Assembly (NCBI RefSeq): GCF_000611645.1
Contig: NW_014013271.1
Span: forward strand, 1-29,329
DNA: 29,329 nucleotides
Direction of reading: 5' to 3'
Origin: Monoraphidium neglectum
Taxonomy: Eukaryota; Chlorophyta; Chlorophyceae; Sphaeropleales; Selenastraceae
Shown piece after piece: positions 10,870 to 21,017 of the stretch; position 1 is the stretch's first letter, and each line of letters begins with the position of its first letter. Under the pieces are notes generated by a model. That model saw only the letters and a program-made list of their open reading frames with translations. It searched no databases and was not told the origin of the DNA. Made by a program: the position numbers and the translations under genes.

Positions 10870-11887
10870 CAAACATGCAACAATCCAAGTGACACGCCAG
10901 AAATCTGCAGTGCACATTGCCGCACTCCAGCTACCGGTGATTTGTATGAATTCACCGCATTGTAATGATGGAATCAGGCGCCCCGTGCTACCGGGATCAC
11001 ACTGCACTCTCGCAAGGCACGATCGAGCATGCGTAGCAACACTCAACCAGTAATGTAGGATGCATTACAACCATTTATGCGTTAATAAGCGCCTGTGTGC
11101 ATATGGGTGGCGATGTGTCGGCTAGTGGTTGACTCTGACAGTTCCGCTACCTCAAGCTGCTGCTGGCTGTGCTGTCGTTTCCCTTCAATCTATTGTGTGT
11201 GCGCATTGTATTGTGAGCTAACTGGTACATAGATTATAGCAAAATAGCGGTTGTATGCAACGCTGCCACAGTCTCATACCATGCCACGCATGGGGAGCTT
11301 ATGCGGAAATGCCAACATGTATGTGGCCGCTACGCGCGTGGGGGCCCGCGTCGGGGCATTAGAGTTCGTAAACAGCGGCGCAGCATGAAAGAGGCTGTGG
11401 ACTAGGGATGTTGGCGATTGCTGTTCATGCGTGCGGCGAGCAACAGGCACGCAGAGGTTTTGGCAGAACATTCGAAGCCCACCACCGGTATAATTGTTGG
11501 GGGTCGTGTGTATTTCGCTACCTGGAGGCAGGGCACGTGTGTGTGAGTGCATGCAGCGGCCAGAGCGGCATAACAATGGCGCAGCAGCACAAGTTGGCAA
11601 AGCAACGCAGACGCCCATGCGCAGTGGGCGTGTGGGGCGAACAGCCGCATGTCAAAATGCAGTGGTGCCAAGCTGGAGCAGTCAACTTTATGTGGCCACT
11701 TTTGCCCCTGATATTCGATAGGCTCCATCCCTGGGCTCCCCCGCTACCTATTTTTTCCAGTCAGCCGTGCCGTAAAAGCAGGCAAATGAATCATGGATTG
11801 ACAACGCCACCCAGTACAATCCCATACCAGACATCTTCCGGAACCTGGTTCGCGCTACAACCATGCTTACACACACATAATTCATGG

Positions 11888-11900
11888 TCATAGGGGCTTC
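11888..11900 (+). promoter_or_regulatory. Promoter block TCATAGGGGCTTC shared by QOR1 and QOR3
   Basis: The 13-mer recurs at 21487-21499 upstream of QOR3. Both copies are followed by a second shared stretch with GATGATG and TGCGTCA (12004-12023 and 21594-21613) and then a TATA box. The block is absent before QOR2. It is a candidate shared cis element. Confidence 0.5.
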
Positions 11901-12061
11901 AAGCTGTCCCCCTGGCCCGCGTCGCTCTCTGGAATGAGATGCGGCCAGCCGCACATGACGCCGCCGCCAACTCCGGCCAGTGCCGTTGATGCTGGTGAGG
12001 TGGGATGATGAACACCTGCGTCACCGCATGGGCAACCAAGGTTGCATCGTCTCCGTTGTCA

Positions 12062-12068
12062 TATATAA
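12062..12068 (+). promoter_or_regulatory. TATA box of QOR copy 1
   Basis: TATATAA lies 94 bases before the ATG. The paralogous promoter has TATATAAA 90 bases before its ATG. The conserved spacing implies a short 5' UTR of roughly 60 bases. Both copies end in a common CAATCGAACAGTCTCACTCG-like leader before the ATG. Confidence 0.65.
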
Positions 12069-12155
12069 GCGATAAACTCAAGCGCAAATGTTTACACGCG
12101 AAACAAAGCAAAGCCGCAGTAGCACCCCCTCAATCGAACAGTCTCACTCGACAGA

Positions 12156-15100
12156 ATGCCCAAAGCCGTCCAGATATACGAGATCGGAGGCACCGAGGTG
12201 CTGAAACTGGAGGAGGTCGACCTGCCGAAGAAGGGAGCGAGCGAGGTGCTCATCAAGACACGCAGCATCGGCGTGGTAGGTCGGGCATGTGCGCTGCTCA
12301 GGATGACTCAGAGCACATTCTCGCAACCAAGCCGCCTTGATGCTGCAGAACTGTGTGCAAGGCGCTGTTGAGTCACTATTGAAATGTGCATTGCAAGCTC
12401 ACCTGCTGCCCTCCACGTGGTTTGAGGCTGGCCGCCCCAAGCCACGCGCACCGCATGCACACCGCTGCGCTGGGCAACCCAGACAAGCGCATGTTGCAGC
12501 CTTCATGGACGGCTGTTGCACGGCCTTGGTGCAGCACACATGGTGCTCAAACTTGCCTGACGCTCCAACTCTCAAGTATCATGTCTGCCAAGTGCCCAGC
12601 AAGCTCTGATTGCCTTGCTTTCCATCACCATTGGGCCGCTCATCCTCGTCCCTCCCCACCCTGCGCAGAACCCCGTGGACATTCGTGTCCGCACCGGCCA
12701 CTACAAGCCTCCGTCCTTCCCTAAGGCGCGCATCTCGACATGAGATGATGCGTGCCAGCGGCCGCGCCGCGCATCCTGCTGTCCAGATGCTGCCCGCATC
12801 ACGCCGCCCAGATGTCGCTGAGCCCCTCCACATACGAGCCCCGCAACTAATAGGCGGCCTGCCCTCCCCCCTTCTCCAAAAGCAGATCCTGGGCGGCGAT
12901 GTGGCGGGAGTTGTGGAGGAGGGCGATGAGGCCGGCAAGGTGCGTGCTTTCATGCCTTTCCCTCCCCGAGCCTTGCCATGGTATTTTGGGCACACATGAC
13001 TCATTACCAAGTTGGAGCATGATTCATCACCAAAGGCACGATACGATTCATCACTAAATTGCTGATATCAGCACTTGGCTTCCTCCCGCCTGCATCGTCA
13101 CACATAGCTCTGTCAACGCTCTTGTTTGTTGCCCTCTATTTGGGGCTAACGACTCTGGCACCTCCAGCATGACTCACCTCCCCCCTTGAAACACCCACTG
13201 CTCTCTTCAGTTCAAGCCGGGTGACAAGGTGTTTGCGTTGACCCCAGGGTACTACAACTCCACAGCTGCCGGTGGGTTATGCACGTTCAAATAGTGGTAG
13301 TACTGGTGGTGACGCCGCTGCTGTCTGTCCAGGCGCCCCTTGTTGATGCTGCATGTGATCGCTCTCAGCTCAAGCTCAGCAGTCAATGGAGACAGGGATG
13401 CACCAGCCGCGCCCACACACGCGCGCGCGCACACACACACACACACACGCGCGCGCACGCGCACGCACGCACGCACGGACGCATGCACGCATGCACCCAC
13501 ACGCCTGTGCATGCCCACACAAGCGCTCTACATCTTGTTCGCTGCATCACTTATCGTTGGACCGTACGCTCCATCATATGTTGAATTACACAGGCACATA
13601 TGCTGAGTATGTGGTGGCTGACCCCGCCTGGCTGGCCAAGGTGCCCGACAACCTGCCCCTGGAGGAGGCGGCGGGCCTGCCCCTCGCCGCACTGACCGGC
13701 TGGCAGGCGCTGCAGAAGGCCAACCCCAAGGCGGGGCAGCGCGTGCTGGTGACGGCGGCATCCGGCGGCGTGGGGCACATCGTGGTGCAGGTGGGTGCGT
13801 GGGGTGCGTGTCGGTTGGTGGCGTGCGTGCAATGCAGCTGACGCCCGGGCATCAGCTTTTTGGGGGCCCCAAAAGACAAACCCATTGAATGCAAATCAAA
13901 GCCGACCTGACGCACTTGGTTCTTGCTTGCGTGCATGATCACACCCGCAAGCCTTCCACAATCAAAATGCCCTGCGGCACTTGAGTAGTCTGCTATAGTT
14001 GCTGAGTGACACCACAGTAATTTCCCTGCATGTGGTATCATGACATAGAAATGTAAATGCCAATTCACCCCCCAAATCACCCACCTTGCATCCCTGTCCA
14101 GGTTGCCAAGGCGCTTGGGCTGTTTGTGGTGGGCATCGCTGGCCCCAAGAACCTCGACTTTGTCAAGAGCCTCGGCGCAGATGAGGTGCGCTTCCTGCCA
14201 TGATTTAAGTGGAACTGGGGAAAGGGACGGCTTGAAAGCCGATCATGGTGGCACGCATTTGGCTTTCAGGGATTCCGAGCAATTCTTTGTATGTGAAAGT
14301 GGGACCCTCCTCTGGACGCGCAGGGTCATGCACATGTTGGGGCCTGGCACGTGCCCCCAATGTGGCTCTTGGACATGCGGATGCAAACCTGTCCCAAAGC
14401 AGGCAGGCTACACTCTGGCTTCTAGCCAACTGTAGCACACCACCCTCCCTAAACAAACAACATTTTTTTGGTACCAACCGACGCCCGTGACACTGCGTAG
14501 GTGGTGGACTACACCACCCAGGACGTCGCTGACCTGTACAGCGCTCCCGACAAGCAGTTTGACATCGCCATCGACTGCATGGGCACCCGCAGTGAGTGGG
14601 TTTTGGTGTTGGTGTTGGTGCTGGGTGGTGGGTGCTGGAGTGCCTGGCAGGCAGGGCTGGCAATCAATCTCAAGCTTCAACTTGAAGCTTCACATGGTGG
14701 ACCATGTAAAGCTCCAGTCCTTTACCTATGTGCAGAGCACATTTCACCCGCCACTTTCCTTTGTGCTCTGCCGCCGCATGCGTAGCAATCGTGTCTCCTG
14801 CGATAGTGATAGTGAAGCCAACCCTGCAGCATGAACAGCAGCGTTGCCCTCCTATACAACCGCCACCTGCAGGCCAGCTGCTGCAGAAGCTGCTGTCCGT
14901 CACCAAGCCCACCGGCTTCTTCTCACACATCCACAATGCCGGCACCGACAACGAGGTCCTTGATGCCGCCAAGGCGGCGCACGCGGCCGGCAAGGGGCCG
15001 GCCGTGGCCGCCACGCTCGTGCAGCCCAACGGCGCGCAGCTGCAGGAGGTGGGCATAAAGCGCCGCCACGGGGGCTAAGAGGATCGGCCTCACATCGCAC

Positions 15101-15786
15101 TTCGTGTTTAGAAGCCCTTCCCATGGCCGCCACGCGCCTGGCTGTGCGGGCGTGCCCGCCAGCGATTGGCCGCATAGTCATGGCTGCACTCAAACGAGCT
15201 GCCTTGCCGCAGCCTGCAAGCGGCGCAAGCTACACACCAGCACCCATTGTACATGACAGCAACCCCGCTCTGCGCGCAGGGCCAGCAAAGCAAACATCAC
15301 TGCAATAATTGCCCATTTGCCCCTTTTTCGTTTTTTCAAAGGCGGTTCGACCCTAACCTCACCACTGCCGGCGTGCTTGTGCGGTGCCACCACCATTTGA
15401 CACAGCGCCCTCAAACATGCAATCGACACCACAGATTGCTGACCTGGTTGCCGCTGGCAAGGTGAAGCTGGAGGTGGCACTCAGCCTGCCCCTGGAGGAC
15501 GCCGCCAAGGCACACGATCAGGTGGGATGGGCGACGCCGTCCACACGGCCACAGCTGTTGCATGGCGTTGCTGGCTTGGCTGTGCCGCTGCGTGGCTTTG
15601 GTGCGTGATTAACAATGTGCATGCTGCTTCAACCCTTATGCGCTCACTCAATCCGTGGACAACAATGGCTGGCTTGTGTTGTACCACCCGTGTGCAGTGC
15701 CCATCGCTCTAACGCATATCTCGCGCCCCATTCAATGGCAGGTGGCCACTGGGCACACGCGCGGCAAGGTGGTCCTGACGGTCTGA
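12156..15786 (+). CDS. NADPH:quinone oxidoreductase, zeta-crystallin type, copy 1
   Basis: Ten exons: 12156-12275, 12669-12725, 12886-12939, 13211-13271, 13594-13790, 14102-14185, 14501-14591, 14873-15048, 15435-15521, 15742-15786. They join in phase to 323 aa, the usual length of the family. This is the zinc-free quinone oxidoreductase branch of the medium-chain dehydrogenase/reductases. NPVDIRVRTGHY is the N-terminal catalytic-domain signature, and AASGGVG at residues 152-158 is the Rossmann nucleotide loop, typical of NADPH binding. The family reduces quinones and activated alkenes with NADPH. No transit peptide is visible, so a cytosolic location is likely. Intron 2 has a GC donor. This is the most divergent of the three copies: its introns barely resemble those of copies 2 and 3, and its loop has Ser where they have Ala. 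Substrate is unknown. Confidence 0.93.
12726..12885 (+). other. GC-AG intron 2 of QOR copy 1
   Basis: The exon ends ...CCTAAG and the intron starts GCGCGC, ending AAAAGCAG. The orthologous position in copy 3 is AAG|GTGCGG, which confirms the site and shows a GC/GT change between paralogues. Confidence 0.8.
12996..13058 (+). repeat. Three imperfect direct repeats in QOR1 intron 3
   Basis: Units at 12996-13010, 13019-13033 and 13044-13058 share the form RYGAYTCATYACYAA. The first contains ATGACTCAT, a bZIP (GCN4/AP-1) type palindrome. Copies 2 and 3 lack the array. Confidence 0.6.
13414..13477. repeat. Alternating CA/CG tract in QOR1 intron 4
   Basis: About 64 bases of nearly unbroken alternating purine-pyrimidine sequence (CA and CG dinucleotides), followed by further CACG and CATG repeats. 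Such DNA readily adopts Z-form. The matching introns of copies 2 and 3 have only scattered CACA. Confidence 0.85.
14672..14707. repeat. Two adjacent perfect hairpins in QOR1 intron 7
   Basis: AAGCTTCAA, one base, TTGAAGCTT (14672-14690), then after one base ACATGGT, two bases, ACCATGT (14692-14707). Both are perfect inverted repeats. No counterpart was seen in copies 2 or 3. Confidence 0.7.
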
Positions 15787-16972
15787 GCAGTGCCGCCGTA
15801 CGTCCCACTATGCTTCCTACAATGGGCATCACTGTGCCGGCACACTTCTGAGTTTTGACTGGACCATTGTCAGCACCCAGGGATGTCAAACAAAAGCACG
15901 GAACGTTCTGGGGTGACAGCTGTCACGCACAAACAGCTGAAGATGTATGCTCGTGCAATAAGGACTGTTGCAGTCACATAAACCTGGACACAAGCGTTGT
16001 TGGATTACGCATGCATGTCAATGGCACACAGCGCATTGCACTCGCTGTCCAGGAGGGGGTCACCGCCAGTCTGCTGACCAATTGTTGCACAATTGCTGTG
16101 TCAAAAGTATGTACATATGTAAAGACCATTGCAGTATTAGCGGGGTTACCCAACTTATGCAGTGTGCAGCTGCCAGCAGAGTGCGCAATAGTTAATATCG
16201 CTCTGGCGCGCAGGATGTCTCGGTCGCTTTTCAATTTGCCCCTCGCACATCGTTTGCCAGGTTGTGCTCGTGGAATGGGCCCGCAACCTGCTGTTGAAAC
16301 AGCTCTGTGTATGCAAGCACTATGGTGGCAGGCTAATTTGATGCCTGCTGTTTTGGAATATAATGCCCTGATTGTTTGTGCTGCCTGCAGGGCTGCTGTC
16401 CACGGTGCATGCAACACTGACAGTCTCCCCGCGTGCTGCAAGGAAGCCTGAACGACACATTTGGTCAAGGCAGGCCGACGCGGTGCTACGGGAATTAAAA
16501 ACTCGAGTTCTCCAGCGAGGAGGTCAGCCCCAGCTTCGAAAGCTGCAGGAACTTTCTCTGTAGTGCCGGCAGTGAGGATGTGGAGACGTTGCTTGTGCAA
16601 CGATTGACATGCAACAACTTCCGCAGCAGCTTCTACAGCACCAGCCTGCGCGTTGGTGGGCTTGGGGGCTAATGCGTGTGTACATTGTGAGCAGAAGATG
16701 ATTGCTATGCACGCCGTGATCATATCTAGCAAGCAGCGCCCGACTATCTCAGTGCACTGAATGGCTGCGCACGCATGAGGCCACTGCTCAACTGCGCCTC
16801 CAGCGCATCAGGCATGTGACAAAGCAGTTGCACAGTCTGACGCTGAAACTGCTTGTCCGGCGAGCGTAAAAAGTATGCGAATGCATTCCAGTCACTGATT
16901 CCACTACAACACCTAAGCCACCACCCGGCCACAAGTGGCCTACTCGTCGCCCTTGTGATCTCGCTGTTCACC
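15787..16972. other. Spacer between QOR copies 1 and 2, unrelated to the other promoters
   Basis: No convincing gene. The segment should hold the 3' UTR of copy 1 and the promoter of copy 2. It shows none of the blocks shared by the promoters of copies 1 and 3 and no clear TATA box in the last 100 bases (only a weak GTAAAAAG near 16866). A minus-strand frame ending at 16744 has a protein-like last 40 residues, reported separately as a finding. Confidence 0.5.
16118..16122 (+). terminator. Candidate TGTAA poly(A) signal of QOR copy 1
   Basis: First TGTAA after the stop codon, about 330 bases downstream. Confidence 0.4.
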
Positions 16973-19900
16973 ATGCCCAAGGCCGTGCGCATACATGAGG
17001 TCGGTGGCACTGAGGTTCTGAAGCTGGAAGAGGTCGACTTGCCAACGAAGGGTGCGGCCGAGGTGCTCATCAAGACGCGCAGCATTGGCGTGGTGAGTGG
17101 GCGTGCTGCGACGCCCCAACCATCCGGAACACTGCTGCCGCATCTTTCCATCGGCAGGGGGTGTAATGCCATCGAGTGGCATGCGGCATGGTCGCCACAA
17201 AAACAGGGTTGCATGGTTTTGTCACAGACGGCATGGCTTCGCTGTTCTGAGACCCGAGCTTGACATCATGCTGATGCGCTAGGCCCAGCTCCCTCACGCA
17301 TGATGGCGCCCAACCTCGGACACCAATTGCAGCGCCGTCAAGCCCAACGATAGGGCGCTGCATGCCAACACTTACCCACCACACCTCCTTTTCAACATGC
17401 CCTATGCACACCTCCTTTTTAACATGCCACATGCAACAGAACCCAGTCGATCTGATCGTCCGCAGCGGTTACTACAAGCCCGAGACCTTCCCCAAGGCGC
17501 GCGGCCCGCGAGCGCTGCAGCCCGCGAGCTGCTGCAACGCGCCGCCGGGCCTCATCCCCCTCACTCTGTGTGCCCTGCTGTGCCTTGTTTCAGCCCGACC
17601 TGATTACAGCCCATCCACACCAGACCTTCTGGCTTTGCCCTGCCGTGGCCACCCCCGGGAAGAAGCCAGCATTTGGCTGGGAAGGTGTTGAGCACGCCCG
17701 TCCCCTCTCACCCGATCGCACAATTGCAGATCCTGGGGGGCGATGTGGCGGGAGTTGTGGAGGAGGGCGACGAGGGTGGCAAGGTGGGCGCGGGTCGTTG
17801 CACATGTCTGCACATCCAGCAAACGCATCCACCTAGGGCGCGACGCTTCCATCAGCTCCAGCCACCCTTCCCTGCTCCGCCGCCATTCAGGGCGCGCGGT
17901 CATCTGCCTGTGTGCTTGCCCGTGCCCCACTCTGCAAAGCGTTTCTCACAAGCTACAGCACACATCATCCGCTGCACGCACACATGCCTCGCCGCAGTTC
18001 AAGCCGGGTGACAAGGTGTTCGCGCTGACTCCTGGGTTCTGGAACGCCAGCCCTGCAGGTATGCTGGTGGCATGAGGCGGGGGGGTGGAGCGGTCGGTGC
18101 AGGCTGGCGCTCGAGCGCACAAATACACTCAACTCACACGCATGGCAGGCCCATGCAAGTTCGCTTGCACATACACTCACACACCCTTTGCCTGCAGGCA
18201 CATATGCTGAGTATGTGGTGGCTGACCCCGCCTGGCTGGCCAAGGTGCCTGACAACCTGCCCCTTGAGGAGGCGGCGGGCGTCCCGCTCGTTGCGCTGAC
18301 CGGCTGGCAGGCGCTGCAGGAGGCCAGCCCCAAGGCAGGGCAGCGCGTGCTGGTGACGGCGGCGGCCGGCGGCGTGGGGCACATTACTGTGCAGGTGGGC
18401 TGCAGGGCGCGTGGCCGAGCTTGACCGGCCTGGTGGGGATGTGACAGGTGGTCGTCGTTGAGGTGAAACCAGCGCGCCCTGTACGTGGGACACCTCTGCC
18501 CAGGACCTTGACAGCCCGACTCGCCGATCGCCACAAAGCATCCTGCTTAGCCAAGGCGCGCTCGCTGCGCTCGCACACAACACGGGGCGGCTCCCTTCAC
18601 CGCACCTGCCAGTTCCTCTTGTCCCCCGGCGAAAGCCTATGGCCTCCGCCACTGTTTGACACCTCCTCTGGTGGCCGCTTTTCTAAGCCAAAACGACCTT
18701 GAATCCTGCCGCGCTTGCAGGTCGCCAAGGCCCTGGGCCTGTTTGTGGTGGGCCTCGCTGGCCCCAAGAACATCGAGTATGTGAAGAGCCTCGGCGCGGA
18801 CGAGGTGGGCGGGGTACGGCAGACGGATGTGCACGCTGGCACATCCGCGGTTGGCAGCTGCCGTATGGCAGCTGCCGTATGGTTTGCAGCACCTCGATTG
18901 TTGGTAGGACGACTCTGCAACTTTTGGGTGGAAACGCCGTGCACTTTTGCAACTGACAGGGAGATCGCATGCCTGTATGCTGCATCGCCACGCGCCTGGC
19001 GCCACCGTTGCTTGCTTATCATCGTATAACCAACTGTATCTCTACTTGCCCCAGGTGGTTGACTACACCACCCAGGATGTTGCTGAGCTATACAGCGCTC
19101 CTGACAAGCAGTTTGACATTGCCATCGACACCGTGGGCACGCGCAGTGAGTGGTCTCACGGCACTGCACTGCGGCTGATTCCGACCCTCTCCTTCTGATG
19201 GGAGGGAGTGTGCCCATTTCCTTAGAAATTTACACTGCGCTTACCCCGTTGATTTCCTCAACAAAAATCAGCATCTCCCCGCATCACAAGCCCCAAGTTC
19301 ATGTGCCCTTGCACCATTGCACCACGCTCTGCTGTCCATTGCACAATGCCCGTTGCTGATTACCCACACTGCACCCACTGGCACCCTTGCAAGCCGACGG
19401 GCTTCCGAGAAGCCAACACCGACACTCACCGCTGCCCGGCCACCAACCACGCAGGCGAGCTGCTGCAGAAGCTGCTGTCCGTCACCAAGCCCACCGGCCA
19501 CTACTCTCACATCCTCAACGCCGGCACTGACAATGACGCACTTGGTGCAGCCAAGGAGGCGCATGCGGCCGGCAAGGGGCCGGCCGTGAGCACCACGCTG
19601 GTCAAGCCAAACGGCGCGCAGCTGCAGGAGGTGAGCATGTGTGGGTTTGGTCGTCGGGCCGCACTCCACTTTGACGATCCAGGGTCGCGGCGTGGGCGCT
19701 TTTGAAAGGGACACAGTGTCATCAAGGTGCTCTGCTGTTTGGCGAACGGGGCTACAGGCAACAACGCGTCCCTCGCCAAGTTGTGCTGACACGTGCATGC
19801 GTGTTGCTGTGCAACCCGCAACCTTTCTGCACAACCCGCAGATTGCTGACCTGATTGCTGCCGGCAAGGTGAAGCTGGAGGTGGCCCTCAGCCTGCCCCT

Positions 19901-20216
19901 GGAGGAGGCTGCCAAGGCGCACGACCAGGTGGGATGGGGGAGAGAGGTGGAGAGAGATGAGAGGTGGGACAGCGTCGCCATGTTGCTGGCAAGCAGGCTG
20001 GGAGCCTGGGTGCGCACACGTGCCGCGTTGCGTCGCAGCTGAGCTGCTGTGTGCACTCGGCGCATGATTAGCGCGTGGCTTGCCAAATGCGCGACCACGG
20101 TGCTTATGCATACGACTGTAGACAGCTGTTTGACGCCTCCCAAACCTCTTGACACGCCATTGACCCCGCAGGTTGCGACGGGGCACACGCGCGGCAAGGT
20201 GGTCCTGACTGTGTGA
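16973..20216 (+). CDS. NADPH:quinone oxidoreductase, zeta-crystallin type, copy 2
   Basis: Ten exons in the same phases as copy 1: 16973-17092, 17440-17496, 17730-17783, 17998-18058, 18198-18394, 18721-18804, 19055-19145, 19455-19630, 19842-19928, 20172-20216, giving 323 aa. NPVDLIVRSGYY and the cofactor loop AAAGGVG (residues 152-158) are intact, and no frameshift or early stop was seen. Intron 2 has a GC donor as in copy 1. Introns and the 3' flank resemble copy 3, while the first part of exon 5 is almost identical to copy 1. The upstream region is unlike those of copies 1 and 3 and lacks their TATA box, so expression may differ. Substrate is unknown. Confidence 0.92.
17380..17428 (+). repeat. 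Direct repeat of 22 bases in QOR2 intron 1
   Basis: Two units (17380-17401 and 17407-17428) differ at one base. They lie just before the exon 2 acceptor and give a duplicated pyrimidine tract. Confidence 0.75.
17497..17729 (+). other. GC-AG intron 2 of QOR copy 2
   Basis: The exon ends ...CCCAAG and the intron starts GCGCGC, ending CAATTGCAG. Same donor as copy 1; copy 3 has GT here. Confidence 0.8.
18853..18880 (+). repeat. Tandem 14-mer in QOR2 intron 6
   Basis: GGCAGCTGCCGTAT occurs twice with no spacer. Each unit contains the palindrome GGCAGCTGCC. Absent from the other copies. Confidence 0.8.
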
Positions 20217-20865
20217 TGGTGCATGACGGTGTGACGGTGCATGCTGTTGTTTGACCAGCAAGGTCCTTGCTACAATTGTCCAGACAGCCTGCACATTGCT
20301 GGCGTTGGGAGCCGGGCGGCGCCGAGACATGTGCCTCACGCACTGCTTGCATTTTCGGATGGTGGTCTGCACCGCATCGCATGACCACATGCGCACATCT
20401 CATTATTTGTTTGGGCGATAGTTGCATGTTTCGTTGTGGTGTGTTGGTGGCGGCTGCAAGACGTTGCGAAGCTCGGATGGCCTCCCATCTTAGCTGGACT
20501 GGCACTGTGATTGCAGCACACGTGTTTGTAAGGTTGAAACAACAGGAGTAACAGCATGTCAGGAGGGTGGGACACCAGGGCCACTGCCATTTTCTGCTTC
20601 AAATGTCAGCCGCAGGGGGCGGCACATACTTGAGTGCTCTATAAGTTTGGTCTGCCGGCTGGTGTGGCCGCAAACATGAAGGCGTCTATCTGCTATTTTG
20701 CCAATCCATGTCTATCACTCCAGATCTGTTTTTATTGCTCAACCAATACCATGACTCATGGCTGCAAAAACGCCAGCCAAGTATTCCAAGATTTTTGGAA
20801 GCTGCGCTGCCGGCCAAGTAGATGGGCTAGGGAAAGCACAGCTATCACATCAAGAGGCGTGCACC
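20217..20865. other. 3' flank of QOR2, duplicated 3' of QOR3
   Basis: About 20275-20540 matches about 25145-25390 (for example GGTGGTCTGCRCCGCAT and the CTGGGCTGG/TAGCTGGACTGG stretch), and weaker similarity continues to about 20660. It holds the candidate poly(A) signal. No gene was recognised. The QOR3 flank carries about 220 extra bases directly after its stop, including telomere-like repeats. Confidence 0.65.
20527..20531 (+). terminator. Candidate TGTAA poly(A) signal of QOR copy 2
   Basis: First TGTAA after the stop codon, about 310 bases downstream. Confidence 0.45.
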
Positions 20866-20960
20866 TTTCAGACCAGCGATTTTCCATTGGGGAGCCCTGC
20901 CTTGGGCTCCTAACAACGTGCCAGCCCCCATGCTGCCGCCGGCTGCCGTGCCCGGCGGCG
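20866..20960 (-). pseudogene. Relic of the PRIM2 3' end
   Basis: Aligns by eye with 25694-25800, the last codons and 3' UTR of the primase large subunit gene. Shared stretches include TTCAGACCAGC and the GCCGCC..GCTGCCG.CCCGG segment. On the minus strand it still reads PGTAAGGSMGAGT, against PGTAAGGGAGFGT in PRIM2. The PRIM2 stop codon is not preserved. It lies between QOR2 and the duplicated promoter of QOR3, as expected for the left half of a tandem-duplication joint. Confidence 0.65.
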
Positions 20961-20990
20961 CCCCCCCCCCCCCTTCCGCCTTCCTGATGT
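20961..20990. other. Tandem-duplication joint with poly-C tract
   Basis: Thirteen cytosines (20961-20973) separate the PRIM2 relic on the left from sequence matching the CDAN1 5' side (about 20985 onward against about 10820 onward) on the right. It is probably the recombination joint, the poly-C having grown later. Confidence 0.6.
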
Positions 20991-21009
20991 TAGTATTGAA
21001 ACCGCTCGT

Positions 21010-21017
21010 TTTGGCGG
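21010..21017 (+). promoter_or_regulatory. E2F-like site in duplicated promoter
   Basis: TTTGGCGG, the duplicate of the site at 10842-10849. It survives although surrounding bases have diverged and the adjacent palindrome is lost. Confidence 0.4.

Larger units (their letters stand above)
10804..12155. promoter_or_regulatory. Divergent promoter region between CDAN1-type and QOR copy 1
   Basis: This 1.35-kb region separates two genes transcribed away from each other. It holds an E2F-like site, a 19-bp palindrome, and a TATA box 94 bases before the QOR1 start. Blocks of it recur in the same order before QOR copy 3: about 10820-11280 matches about 20985-21420, and about 11886-12155 matches 21487-21747. 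The stretch about 11280-11880 has no counterpart there, so it is either an insertion here or a deletion there. No gene was recognised. Confidence 0.7.

Noticed and set aside
13386..13841. Continuous plus-strand frame joining intron 4 to exon 5 of QOR1
   Set aside because: The upstream half is the CA/CG repeat; the paralogues show that the exon starts at 13594 after a CAG acceptor.
15974..16732. Minus-strand open frame of about 250 codons with a hydrophobic start
   Set aside because: The signal-like start is short, the rest has no family pattern and uses codons rare in the real genes nearby. Its nominal start is TTG. It may be chance in the replaced segment.
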